Made by a program: the position numbers and the translations under genes. Of a stretch of DNA of 64,000 nucleotides, positions 34,141-46,236 are shown piece by piece. The notes beneath the pieces are model-generated. The model worked only from the letters and a program-made list of their open reading frames with translations. It was not told the DNA's origin and searched no databases. Source of the stretch: Miscanthus floridulus (lineage: Eukaryota > Streptophyta > Magnoliopsida > Poales > Poaceae); assembly GCF_019320115.1 (NCBI RefSeq), contig NC_089597.1, forward strand, positions 120,679,710 through 120,743,709. Reading direction: 5' to 3'. Positions within the stretch are counted from its first letter, which is position 1, and each line of letters starts with the position of its first letter.

Positions 34141-34160
34141 CCCCCTACCTAGCGCGCCAC
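34141..34160 (-). other. Gypsy-2 primer binding site
   Basis: On the minus strand directly after the 5' LTR: TGGCGCGCTAGGTAGGGGG. It has one C-to-T difference from the Gypsy-1 and Gypsy-3 sites. Confidence 0.75.
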
Positions 34161-34630
34161 TATCAATGAAATATGGTCGGCAGTCTACCTAGGGGTATGC
34201 CCAAGGTAGTAGATTGTTGGTAGACAGATGCGCAAGCCACAAACAAGATGGCGACGCAAGACAGACACAAGGTTTTATCCAGGTTCGGCCGCCGCGAAGG
34301 CGTAATACCTACGTCCTGTGTCTGATTGTATTGCTATATGTCAATGAGAGATGTTTTTAGAGGGGTCCCCTGCCTACCTTATATAGTCCGGGGGGCAGGG
34401 TTATAGATCTGGAAACTAATCCTAGCTAGTTACAATTGCCATAGGTGGCCGAATAAGGATTCCTATTCTAACCGACCTGGATCTTGCTTGATCTCCAAAT
34501 CTGTCTTGATTCCTTGCGCGGGATTCCGAACAGGTTGGCTAGGCCGCGCGTCATCTTCTAGTGGACCGGACCCCCTGATCTGGGCCGGCCCAAGCCTAGC
34601 CGTAAGGGTATAGGGGTTAATACCCCCACA
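34161..34630 (-). repeat. Gypsy-2 5' LTR
   Basis: 470 bp. It is upstream of gag on the minus strand, so it would be the promoter LTR. A TATA-like CTATATAAGG lies at 34377-34386 on the minus strand. Its inner terminus reads TA instead of TG on the plus strand, a transition. Confidence 0.92.
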
Positions 34631-36250
34631 CAAAGGCTAACTAAAGAGCCACACCAACCAAGCAAGCAAGCTCTCACAACTAGCTACACTAAAGAGCTTG
34701 TCAACTAGTTTGCGGTAAAGTAAAAAGAGTGATCAAGAAGGTTATACCATCGTGTAGATGAATGAACCAATCAATCACAAGGATGAATAACAATGAAGAC
34801 CAATCACCTCCGAATCAATGATGAACACAATGATTTTTTATCGAGGTTCACTTGCTTGCCGGCAAGCTAGTCCTTGTTGTGGCAATTCACTCACTTGAAG
34901 GCTCACGTGCTAATTGGCTTCACACGCCAAACCCTCAATAGGGTGCCGCACAACCAACACAAGATGAGGATCACACAAGCCACAAGCAATCCACTAGAGT
35001 ACCTTTTGGCGCTCCACCGGGGAAAGGTCAAGAACCCCTCATAATCACCACGATCGGAGCCGGAGACAATCACTACCCTCCGCTCAACGATCCTCGCTGC
35101 TCCAAGCCATCTAGGTGGCAGCAACCACCAAGAGTAACAAGCAAATCCCACAGCGAAACACGAACACCCAGTGCCTCTAGATGCAAACACTCAAGCAATG
35201 CACTTGGATTCACTCCCAATCTCACTATGATGATGAATCAATGATGGAGAAGAGTGGGAGGACTTTGGCTTAGCTCACAAGGTTGCTATGTCAATGAAAA
35301 TGGCCAAAGATCTGAGCTACAGCCAACCATGGGGCTTAAATAGAAGCCCCCACAAAATAGAGCCATTATACCCCTTCACTGGGCATAACACGCTCTGACC
35401 GGACGCTCTGGTCAAACTAACCGGACCCTGGACTCAGCATCCGGTCCACTGATGGATGCCACGTGTCACTAGCTTCAAACGCTGTTCGTCAGATTTCAAC
35501 GGCTATGAAGCTGACCGGACGATCCGGTAAAACTGACCGGACGCTGAAGCCTCAGCGTTTGGTTGAGTACAGTAAGGGTCAAAATCAGTTTCACCTCAAC
35601 CGGACGCATTCGGTCCACCTCGACCGGACACAGCTCAGTGTTCGGTGGTAAACCCTAGCCACTGTACCACCGAGTCAGTGCGACCGGACGTAGGCAGTCA
35701 GCGTCCGGTGCTTTCAGACCCAGCGTCCGATCAGTTGACCGACGCCAGTGTCTTCGCGACCAACTCCTTTTCACTTCTAACTTCTCCACTCTTGCTCCAA
35801 TGTGCCAACCACCAAGTGTATCACCTTGTGCACATGTGTTAGCATATTTTCACAAATATTTTCAAGGGTGTTAGCACTCCACTAGATCCTAAATGCATAT
35901 GCAATGAGTTAGAGCATCTAGTGGCACTTTGATAACCGTATTCCGACATGAGTTTCACTCCTCTTAATAGTACGGCTATCAAACCTAAATGTGATCACAC
36001 TCTCTAAGTGTCTTGATCACCAAAACAAAATAGCTCCTATGGTTTATACCTTTGCCTTGAGCTTTTTGTTTTTCTCTTTCTTCTTTTCAAGTTTAAGCCC
36101 TTGATCAACGCCATGCCATCACCATTGTCATGTTATGATCTTCATTAGCTTCTCCACTTGAAGTGTGCTACCTATCTCATGATCACTTGATAAACTAGGT
36201 TAGCACTTAGGGTTTCATCAATTCACCAAAACCAAACTAGAGCTTTCAAT

Positions 36251-37448
36251 CTCTCCCTTTTTGGTAATTGATGACAACCCTTATACAAAGATATGAAATA
36301 AAATTCAATTGAATCTATGTTGCTTGCCCAAGCATATTTACCATGTGTAAAAGGATATGGACAAGTTTCATGAACTCCAAATGGTAGCAATTGCTCCCCC
36401 TACATATGTGCTAAGAGTTTGGATTGTAGCTTGCACATATGTTTAGATAGGAAATATAGGAGTCAATGTCTACCACATGATGCTAAGGTATAAGAGATGG
36501 ACCTTTTGAAGCGTGATACCAATTGGAGTGCACCAATATACCATCCTTAGCACCATGGTTAGCTCAATACCACTTGGAAACAATACTTTGAAAAGAAGGT
36601 TATCTAATGATTTCATTTCATCATTCAATCTTACAACTAACATTCATCACACAAGCATGGATGTTTAAATTTAATACTTATGCCATGCAAGCAAATATAT
36701 GAAATGCACATTCAAATCCACCATACAAGTTCATGAGCTTGCTCCCCCTACTTGTGTGCTCAAAATTTTAGTTGATCCCTTTCCTTTGTCATATCTCTCC
36801 CCCTATGCCATATATCAAGATATCTTTATGTTTCTCTCCCTTTTATGATATTTCTCCCTATGTCATATATCAAGATATCTTTATGTTTCTCTCCCTTTAT
36901 GATATTTCTCCCTATGTCATATATCAAGATATCTTTATGTTTCTCTCCCCCTTTGTCATCAATGACCACAAAGGTTCTAAATATAGATAGTATTACTTGT
37001 AGGGTCAAGATTATCAGTGTCAATCAATGGGGTGAGGATCATTTTCCCAAATTTGGTCTAATCTAGATCATTTGCCAAAGATATTTAACTCGGTTTGATC
37101 CAAGGACAAGCTTCTTCACACCTCCAAATAAGGGTTATCTTGTACCATATTGAGTTAAACACTTATAGCTCATTTTCTATATCAAACACTAGGTTTACAA
37201 GCCCATAAACATGTCATATGCCATCACTAGATCAAGTCAAGCATAGAAGCAATAGTGATACCATATAAACATCAAAATCATTTGATTTTCAAGAATGAGC
37301 CTAATAAAATAGAACCACTTGAAAGGTCCTAATAAAAAAAATGTGACTAGATGCACTAAACATGTCCTTAGCAAGGATGTATGCCATGCCAATCAACTTT
37401 TACCTTGGATTACTTGAAGGAGAGGCATGTCATATGAGTAGGGGTGCA
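36251..37448 (-). other. Copia region between pol and 3' LTR, with repeated purine tracts
   Basis: About 1.2 kb without a gene. At 36795-36955 a 54-bp unit occurs about three times; on the element strand each holds GGGAGAGAAACATAAAG-type purine tracts. The final tract AAAAAGGGAGAGAT abuts the LTR (36251 up). Several polypurine tracts before the 3' LTR are a known Sirevirus trait. A 19-bp copy of the LTR/primer-site junction lies at 37315-37333. I see no envelope-like ORF. Confidence 0.7.
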
Positions 37449-38942
37449 TCAACACATATTTGAGAAATCCAATATGTTCAACTTATTCCTTAGCTTGCAA
37501 AACCTTTTCTCATCCAATGGCTTGGTGAATATATCGGCAAGTTGATCTTCGGTGCCTACACTCTCAATGCAAATGTCTCCTTTTTGTTGGTGATCTCTAA
37601 TGAAATGGTGGCGGACATCAATGTGCTTTGTTCTTGCATGTTGAACCGGATTGTTGGTTAGCTTGATTGCACTCTCATTGTCACATAGCAATGGCACTTT
37701 CTTGAACTTGATTCCAAAGTCACACAAAGTGGCTTTCATCCAAAGTATTTGTGCACAACAACTACTGGCGGATATGTATTCGGCTTCGGCGGTTGATAGT
37801 GCAACACTATTTTGCTTCTTTGATGACCATGAAACAAGTGATCTTCCCAACAATTGACATGTGCTTGAGGTGCTCTTCCTTTCAACCTTGCATCCCGCAT
37901 AATCCAAGTTGGAGTAACCAACTAGCTCAAACTTTGCTCCTTTGGGATACCACAAACCAACATTTGGTGTATGCTTCAAGTATCTCAATATTCTCTTTGT
38001 AGCCTTCAAATGACTTTCTGTTGGTGAGGCTTGAAATCTTGCACACATGCATACACTAAACATGACATCCGGCCTTGATGCGGTCACATAGAGTAGACTT
38101 TCAATCATAGACCGATACAACTTTTGATCCACCATATTTCCACTTGCATCACTATCCAAGTTGCCATTGGTTCCCATTGGTGTGCTAATGACTTTGCTAT
38201 CAATCATGCCAAATTTCTTGATCATGTCCTTGATGTACTTGCCTTGACTCACAAATGTACCATTCTTTAATTGCTTGATTTGAAGACCAAGGAAGTAACT
38301 CAACTCTCCAATCATGGACATCTCAAATTCATTAGCCATCATCTTTCCAAACTCATCACAAAATTCTTGATTGGTTGATCCAAATATGATATCATCAACA
38401 TATATTTGCAACACAAATAGATCTTTTCCAATCTTCTTGATGAAAAGAGTAGTGTCAACCTTGCCCATTGTGAACCCTTTAGAGAGTAGGAAATCACTCA
38501 ATCTCTCATACCATGCTCTAGGTGCTTGCTTCAAGCCATACAATGCCTTCTTCAACTTGTACACATGATTGGGCTTCTTATCATCTTCAAAACCGGGAGG
38601 TTGCTCAACATATACTTCTTCATTGATATAGCCATTGAGAAATGCACTCTTAACATCCATTTGATAGAGCTTGATGTTGTGGGCACAAGCATAGGATAGC
38701 AAGATTCTTATTGCTTCCAATCTAGCAACCAGGGCATATGTTTCTCCAAAGTCAAGACCTTCAACTTGTGTATAGCCTTGTGCTACTAATCTTGCTTTGT
38801 TCCTTACTACTATCCCATCTTGATCTTGCTTGTTTCTAAAGACCCATTTGGTTCCAATCACATTGTGTCCCTTTGGTCTTTCTACTAATTCCCATACTTG
38901 ATTTCTTGTGAAGTTATTCAATTCTTCATGCATAGCATTCAC
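37449..38942 (-). pseudogene. Copia reverse transcriptase and RNase H
   Basis: An open run of 497 codons on the minus strand, ending at a TGA (37449). RT motifs: [51 protein letters not shown] and the catalytic [12 protein letters not shown]. RNase H motifs: [20 protein letters not shown] with its EAEYIS, then [11 protein letters not shown], then [11 protein letters not shown], then the Copia-type end [13 protein letters not shown] stop in place of Trp at ~38949 separates it from upstream pol. It is well preserved compared with the Gypsy elements. It copies RNA to DNA and removes the RNA strand. Confidence 0.95.
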
Positions 38943-39119
38943 CTAATCAACATCCTTCAAAGCTTCATTTATCTTCTTTGGTTCAATGGATGACACAAAT
39001 GAGAAGTGTTCACAAAATGATGCCAATCTTGATCTTGTTTGTACACCTCTTGAAATATCTCCAATTATAGTGTCCAAAGGATGATCTCTTGCAATATTGG
39101 TTGGTTGGAGGATTGGAAC

Positions 39120-40082
39120 TTAATTGCTTCCACTTGCTTGATCATTTGGTTGAGATGATGTACTAGCCACTTGATTTTGTTCATTATCATGAGAGTCACT
39201 TGCACTAACTTGATTTGTATTATCTTCCACATTTGAGTTATAGAGCACTTGCACTTGATCATCTTCATCATCATTCACTTGCCTAGGCCTCAATTCACCA
39301 ATATCCATATTCTTCATGGCATTTGAAAGTTGAATGCCTCTAACATCTTCCAAGTTCTCATCTTCTACTTGTGAACCCTTGGTTTCATCAAATTCAACAT
39401 CATGAACTTCCTCAAGAGTACCACTATCCAAATTCCAAACTCTATATGCTTTGCTTGTAGTGGAATAACCAAGTAGAAATCCTTCATCACATTTCTTGTC
39501 AAACTTGCCTAATCTTGTGCCTTTCTTCAAGATATAGCATTTGCAACCAAAGACCCAAAAATATGCAATGTTGGGCTTTCTACCATTCAAGAGCTCATAA
39601 GGTGTCTTCTCTTTCAATCGGTGACAATAGAGGCGGTTGCTATAATAGCAAGCCGTATTGATAGCTTCGGCCCAAAAAGATTGACTCATATTGTACTCAC
39701 TAAGCATAGACCTTGCCATATCAATGAGTGTTCTATTCTTCCTTTCAACAAGGCCATCTGATTGAGGTGTGTACTTGGCCAAGAATTGATGTCTAATTCC
39801 AAATTCATCACATAACTCATCAATTTTAGTATTCTTGAATTCACTACCATTGTCACTTCTAACTCTCTTGATGGTTATTTCAAACTCATTGTGAATGCCC
39901 TTGACAAATGATTTGAATGTTGCAAACACATCACTTTTGTCCACTAGAAAGAATACCCATGTGTATCTAGTGTAGTCATCTACTATCACAAAGCCATATT
40001 TGTTTCCACCGATACTAGTGTATTGTGTTGGCCCAAACAAATCCATGTGCAATAACTCAAATGCTTTTCTAGTGCTCATCAT
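39120..40082 (-). pseudogene. Copia integrase
   Basis: Minus strand, 320 codons. Catalytic residues lie in LLHMDLFGPTQ (Asp), VRSDNGSEFKN (Asp) and SDGLVERKNRT (Glu). It is followed by the Copia GKKPNI.YF.VFGCKCYI-like segment (here NGRKPNIAYFWVFGCKCYIL) and GYSTTSKAYRVWN. The HHCC finger that belongs to it is in the preceding open piece, separated by a stop near 40123. The tail from ~39400 to 39120 is Gln/Asn/Asp-rich. It inserts Copia cDNA. Confidence 0.93.
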
Positions 40083-40121
40083 GCTTTTCTTAGGATGGGT
40101 GTTTCCAACTTGTTTGTCGGC

Positions 40122-40670
40122 TTAACAAGAGCTACAAAGCTTATCCTTTTCAAACACAACATCTTTCAAGACTTTAACTAAGTCATGCTTAATCAATCTA
40201 TTCAATTGTTTTATTCCAACATGACCAAGCCTTCTATGCCATAACCAACCCATGCTAGACTTAGTGAACAAGCATGTAGATAATCTAGCTTCACTAGCAT
40301 TGAAATCAACCAAGTATAGATTCTCATATCTAAAGCCTTTGAAGATCAAGTTAGAGCCATCTACACTTATGATCTCTACATCATCTACCCCAAATATGCA
40401 TTTGAATCCAAGATCACACAATTGAGCCACGGATAGCAAATTGAAATTCAAGCTCTCTACTAGCAACACATTGGATATGCTCATGTCATTGGATATTGCA
40501 ATCTTACCAAGCCCTTTGACCTTGCCTTTGCCATTGTCACCAAATGTGATACTATCATAACCATCATTACCATTTGTGTTGATTGAGTTGAACATTCTTG
40601 CATCACCGGTCATGTGTTGAGTGCACCCACTATCAAGAACCCAATGCCTTCCTCTAGCTTTGTAATTAAC
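40122..40670 (-). pseudogene. Copia protease part and integrase zinc finger
   Basis: Minus strand. It opens after a TAG near 40670 with RHWVLDSGCTQHMTG, the Asp-Ser-Gly site of a Copia aspartic protease. Further on come FNLLSVAQLCDLGF and the GAG-pre-integrase block with GWLWHRRLGHVGIKQL and CSSC, forming the His-His-Cys-Cys finger. All key residues are present. A stop follows CSSC. Confidence 0.88.
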
Positions 40671-40749
40671 CTATAAAATAGGATCAATTCTTTTTAGGTA
40701 CCCAAACTTGCTTGGGTCCTTGAAGGTTAGTCACTAGGCTCTTTGGTAC

Positions 40750-42768
40750 CTAAATGGCTTTTTTCTTTGAGCCTATCCGTGGTTTACCAATGAACTTAGC
40801 CTTTACACCATTTGTACCCCTAGTAAGCATATAGCATGAATCAAGCTTAATGGAGGATACATTAGCATTTTTGCTCTTGTTTTTGCATTCTTGCTCTTTG
40901 TGACCCACTTGCTTGCAACTAGTGCAAAACCGATCATTGTTCTTCACAAAACTAGTCTTATGAGGAGCAAAGGCCGCTTTGCCTTTCTTGGGGGTATAGC
41001 CTAATCCCTCTTTGTAGAGAGAAGCTCTTTGGCTACCCAAGCACATAAGCAAGCGGTCCTCACCACCATAAGCCTTAGCTAAGGTATGAGTGAGCTTAGT
41101 GACCTCCTTCTTGAGGTTCTCATTCTCAACCACTAGTGAGGTATCACAAGTGAGACCATCACTACTAGATGAGGTAGAAGTGAAAGTGCTACAAGAAGGG
41201 TTAGTAGTAGCAACAATGATAGGCATAGATAGTGATGTATCAATTAAATCACAAGTTACACCTACATCACAAGTTTCAACATGCTTCTTTTTATCTTGTT
41301 CATTAAGCAAAGTGGAATGAGCTTTTTCAAGCTTTTTGTGAGCCTTGCCAAGCTTCTCATGGTCTTCCTCTAGCTTCTCATGAGTTTCTTTGATCTCATC
41401 AAGGGCTTGCTTAAGGGCTTTTACCTCCTTATTCAAGCTCTTGCATTCTCTTCTCTTAATGTCAAAATGTTCTTTAGCATCTTCTAGCATGTCAAATAAT
41501 TCATCTTTAGTAGGTTCATCATTATCACTATCACTATCATTTTCATTTTCATCATCATGTTCTTCATCACTTTCATCATCACGAGATGGTACCTTAGTGG
41601 CCTTAGCCATGAAGCATGATGAAGATTCAAAGAGAGAAGGCTTCTCATTGATGGCAATGCTTGCAAGAACCTTCTTCTTGGTGGTCTTGTGATCATCACT
41701 ATCATCATCATCATCACTTGAGGAAGCATCACTATCCCAAGTGACTACATATGAGCCACCCTTCTTCTTCTTGAAGGCCATCTTGTCCTTCTTCTCATTC
41801 TTTTCCTTCTTGTCCTTCTTGTTCTTCTTGTCATCATCATCATTGTCGCTATTGTATGGGCATTGGGCAACAAAATGATCTTTGCTTCCACACTTGAAGC
41901 ACCTTCTTGACTCTTCTTTGTTCTTGGATGAAGACTTCTTTCTTCTAGCACGGTAGCCCTTCTTCACTATGAACTTGCCAAATCTTTTGACAAATAGAGC
42001 CATCTTCTCATCATCATCATCATCCCATGATTCATCTTCTTCACTTGATGTTTCTTGCTTTGCTTTGCCCTTGGATGATGTGGCTTTGAATGACATGCTC
42101 TTCTTCTTCTCATCCTTCTTCTCATCTTTCTTCTCCTTCTTTTCTTCCTTCTCATCATCATCTCTATAAGTATCATCGGTCATTATATCTCCCAATACTT
42201 GGTTTGGTGTCATGGTGTCCAAACCGCTTCTTACTAGAATGGTGACTAATGTACCGAATCTTGAAGGTAAGCATCTCAAGAACTTGTGGGATAAGTCCTT
42301 GTCCTTCACTTCTTCTCCAAGTGCTTTGAGATCATTGATAAGCACTTGAAGCCTATGGAACATCTCTGGCACACTCTCATCATCCTTCATCTTGAAGCTT
42401 GCAAACTTTTCTTTGAGAATGTAAGCCTTTGCACCCTTCATGGCTTGAGTGCCCTCAAATGATTCTTACAACTTCTTCCAAGCCTCATGAGCCATCTCAA
42501 TATTCTTGATTTGCTCAAATGTTCTCTCATCAATTGCATCATGAATAGCACTTAGAGCAATGTCATTGTTTTGGAGAAGTACTTCTTCGGCCACGGTGGG
42601 ATTCCCTGGATCACCAATCTCAATTTTGATTTCTACCACCTTCCACACCTTTCTATTGATTGACTTGATATGTGTGGTCATCTTTGACTTCCAATAAGGA
42701 TAATTTGTGCCATCAAATTGGGGTGGCTTCTTTGAGCCATTTTTACACCGAAGGTTGTTAAGCCTCAA
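40750..42768 (-). pseudogene. Copia gag, Sirevirus-like, large and highly charged
   Basis: Minus strand, about 670 codons, broken once near 42465. The N-terminal part has PPQFDGTNYPYWKSKMTTHI and the gag core (FHRLQVLINDLKALGEEV, LRCLPSRFGTLVTIL). A Lys/Glu/Asp-rich stretch follows, then a zinc knuckle RRCFKCGSKDHFVAQCPY, an acidic run, a coiled coil (ALDEIKETHEKLEEDHEKLG) and a second knuckle RFCTSCKQVGHKEQECKN. Two knuckles and coiled coils in an oversized gag are typical of Sireviruses. Gag builds the particle and binds RNA. Confidence 0.93.
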
Positions 42769-42778
42769 ATCACGGTGA

Positions 42779-42795
42779 CCTCGGCTCCGATACCA
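42779..42795 (-). other. Copia primer binding site
   Basis: On the minus strand just after LTR-B: TGGTATCGGAGCCGAGG. It matches the initiator methionine tRNA type site (TGGTATCAGAGC) except for one base. Confidence 0.85.
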
Positions 42796-42797
42796 CT

Positions 42798-44616
42798 TGA
42801 AAGGTCCTAATGGCTAGAGGGGGGGGTGAATAGCCTAATAAAATTTCTACAACAACACTTAACAAAAGGGTTAGACAATTATAAGGCGAAGCAAGTGTTG
42901 CGCTAGCCTACTCAAAAAGCAAGCCACCTACCACAATTCTAGTTTAGATAGTATCTATTCACACAATAGCTATGACACTACCCTATGTTAGTGTGCTCTC
43001 AAAGGCTAACTAAAGAGCCACACCAACCAACCAAGCAAGCTCTCATAACTAGCTACACTAAAGAGCTTGTCAACTAGTTTGCGGTAAAGTAAAAAGAGTG
43101 ATCAAGAAGGTTATACCATCGTGTAGATGAATGAACCAATCAATCACAAGGATGAATAACAATGAAGACCAATTACCTCGGAATCAATGATGAACACAAT
43201 GATTTTTTACCGAGGTTCACTTGCTTGCCGGCAAGCTAGTCCTTGTTGTCGCGATTCACTCACTTGGAGGCTCACGCGCTAATTGGCTTCACACGCCAAA
43301 CCCTCAATAGGGTGCCGCACAACCAACACAAGATGAGGATCACACAAGCCACGAGCAATCCACTAGAGTACCTTTTGGCGCTCCACTGGGGAAAGGTCAA
43401 GAACCCCTCATAATCACCACGATCGGAGCCGGAGACAATCACCACCCTCCGCTCAACGATCCTCGCTGCTCCAAGCCATCTAGGTGGTGGCAACCACCAA
43501 GAGTAACAAGCGAATTCCGCAGCGAAACATGAACACCAAGTGCCTCTAGATGCAAACACTCAAGCAATGAACTTAGATTCACTCCCAATCTCACTATGAT
43601 GATGAATCAATGATAGAGATGAGTAGGAGGACTTTATATTAGCTCACAAGGTTGCTATGCCAATGAAAATGGCCAAAGATCTGAGCTACAGCCGGCCATG
43701 GGGCCTAAACAGAAGCCCCCACGAAATAGATCCGTTATACCCCTTCACTGGGCATAACACGCTTTAACCGGACGCTTCGGTCACACTGACCGGACCCTGG
43801 ACTCAGCGTCCGATCCACTGATGGACGCCATGCGTCACTAGCTTCAAACGCTATTCATCATATTTCAACGGCTACGAAGTTGATCGGATGATCCGGTAAA
43901 ACTGATCGGACGCTGAAGCCTCAGCGCCTGGTTGAGTACAGTAAGGGTCAAAATCAGTTTCTCCTCGACCGGACGCATCCGGTCCACCTCGACCGGACAC
44001 AGCTCAGCGTCTGGTGGTAAACCCTAGCCACTGTACCGCTGAGTCAGCGCGACCGAACGCAGGCAGTCAGCGTCCGGTGCATTCAGACCTAGCGTCCGGT
44101 CAGTTGACCGACGCCAGTGTCTTCGCGACCAACTCCTTTTCACTTCTAACTTCTTCACCCTTGCTCCAATGTGCCAACCACCAAGTGTATTACCTTGTGC
44201 ATATGTGTTAGCATATTTTCACAAATATTTTCTAGGGTGTTAGCACTCCACTAGATTCTAAATGCATATGCAATGAGTTAGAGCATCTAGTGGCACTTTG
44301 ATAACCGCATTCTAACACGAGTTTCACTCCTCTTAATAGTACGGCAATCAAACCTAAATGTGATCACACTCTCTAAGTATCTTAATCACCAAAACAAAAT
44401 AGCTCCTATGGTTTATACCTTTGCCTTGTGCTTTTTGTTTTCTCTTTCTTCTTTTCAAGTTTAAGCCCTTGATCAACGCCATGCCATCACCATTGTCATG
44501 TTATGATCTTCATTAGCTTCTCCACTTGAAGTGTGCTACCTATCTCATGATCACTTGATAAACTAGGTTAGCACTTAGGGTTTCATCAATTCACCAAAAC
44601 CAAACTAGAGCTTTCA
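42798..44616 (-). repeat. Copia LTR-B, shared between two internal regions
   Basis: 1819 bp, TGAAAGGTCC to AGAGCTTTCA. On its plus-strand left it serves as 5' LTR of the main internal region. On its right it is followed by a purine-tract region (ATCTCCCCCTTTTTGG), meaning it is at the same time the 3' LTR of the partial second unit. Confidence 0.9.
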
Positions 44617-46236
44617 ATCTCCCCCTTTTTGGTAATTGATGACAACCCTTATACAAAGATATGAAATAAAATTCAATTGAATCCATGTTGCTTGCCCAAG
44701 CATATTTACCATGTGTAAAAGGATATGGACAAGTTTCATGAACTCCAAATGGTAGCAATTGCTTCCCCTACATATGTACTAAGAGTTTGGATTGTAGCTT
44801 GCACATATGTTTAGATAGGAAATATAGGAGTCAATGTCTACCACATGATGCTAAGGTATAAGAGATGGACCTTTTGAAGCGTGATACCAATTGGAGTGCA
44901 CCAATATACCATCCTTAGCACCATGGTTAGCTCAATACCACTTGGAAACAATACTTTGAAAAGAAGGTTATCTAATGATTTCATTTCATCATTCAATCTT
45001 ACAACTAACATTCATCACACAAGCATGGATGTTTAAATTTAATACTTATGCCATGCAAGCAAACATATGAAATGCACATTCAAATGCACCATACAAGTTC
45101 ATGAGCTTGCTCCCCCTACTTGTGTGCTCAAAATTTTAGTTGATCCCTTTCCTTTGTCATATCTCTCCCCCTATGCCATATATCAAGATATCTTTATGTT
45201 TCTCTCCCTTTATGATATTTCTCCCTATGTCATATATCAAGATATCTTTATGTTTATCTCCCTTTATGATATTTCTCCCTATGTCATATATCAAGATATC
45301 TTTATGTTTCTCTCTCCCTTTGTCATCAATGACCACAAAGGTTCTAAATATAGATAGTATTACTTGTAGGGTCAAGATTATCAGTGTCAATCAATGGGGT
45401 GAGGATTATTTTCCCAAATTTGGTCTAATCTAGATCATTTGCCAAAGATATTTAACTCGGTTTGATCCAAGGACAAGCTTCTTCACACCTCCAAATAAGG
45501 GTTATCTTGTACCATGTTGAGTTAAACACTTATAGCTCATTTTCTATATCAAACACTAGGTTTACAAGCCCATAAACATGTCATATGCCATCACTAGATC
45601 AAGTCAAGCATAGAAGCAATAGTGATACCATATAAACATCAAAATCATTTGATTTTCATGAATGAGCCTAATAAAATAGAACCACTTGAAAGGTCCTAAT
45701 AAAAAAACATGACTAGATGCACTAAACATGTCCTTAGCAAGGATGTATGCCAAGCCAATCAACTTTTACCTTAGATTGCTTGAAGGAGAGGCACGTCATA
45801 TGAGTGGGGGGTGCATCAACACATATTTGAGAAATCCAATATGTTCAACTTATTCCTTAGCTTACAAAACCTTTTCTCATCCAATGGCTTGGTGAATATA
45901 TCGGCAAGTTGATCTTCGGTGCCTACACTCTCAATGCAAATGTCCCCTTTTTATTGGTGATCTCTAATGAAATGGTGGCGGACATCAATGTGCTTTGTTT
46001 TTGCATGTTGAACCGGATTGTTGGTTAGCTTGATTGCACTCTCATTGTCACATAGCAATGGCACTTTCTTGAACTTGATTCCAAAGTCACACAAAGTGGC
46101 TTTCATCCAAAGTATTTGTGCACAACAACTACTGGCGGATATGTATTCGGCTTCGACGGTTGATAGTGCAACACTATTTTGCTTCTTTGATGACCATGAA
46201 ACAAGTGATCTTCCCAACAATTGACATGTGCTCGAG
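44617..46236 (-). other. Second, partial Copia internal region
   Basis: It repeats 36251-37855 closely: the purine-tract array (45160-45325), the 19-bp junction copy (45682-45700) and the end of RNase H. It breaks off near 46236 inside RNase H, where LTR text begins. All of gag, protease, integrase and RT of this unit is gone. Confidence 0.9.
45816..46236 (-). pseudogene. Copia RNase H remnant of the second unit
   Basis: Minus strand. Nearly the same protein as the RNase H end at 37449-37860, from [20 protein letters not shown] to the element stop at 45816, with one extra stop after FIRDHQ. It has no reverse transcriptase upstream, because LTR sequence follows directly. Confidence 0.9.

Larger units (their letters stand above)
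21950..34630 (-). mobile_element. Gypsy-2: nearly full-length Tat-lineage element
   Basis: The 12,681-bp insertion in Copia LTR-A is flanked by a perfect CAAAG duplication (21945-21949, 34631-34635). Short LTRs (471 and 470 bp) bound it. On the minus strand: primer binding site, gag, protease, RT, RNase H, a second RNase H, integrase. On the plus strand between pol and the 3' LTR: a multi-exon accessory gene. Stops interrupt each reading frame a few times, so this copy is inactive, but domain order is complete. Dual RNase H and an antisense accessory ORF are both known for Tat-lineage elements. Confidence 0.93.
21742..36250 (-). repeat. Copia LTR-A (3' LTR), interrupted by Gypsy-2
   Basis: Pieces 21742-21949 and 34636-36250 join across one CAAAG to about 1823 bp, matching LTR-B (1819 bp) closely. 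It ends at CTAGAGCTTTCA next to ATCTCTCCCTTTTTGG, whose complement is a polypurine tract. The 35390-35760 part is dense in CCGGACG and CGTCCGG half-palindromes. Confidence 0.88.

Noticed and set aside
41090..42176. Ser-rich plus-strand and Met/Arg-rich minus-strand ORFs over the Copia gag
   Set aside because: Shadow frames of the Lys/Asp/Glu-rich gag codons.
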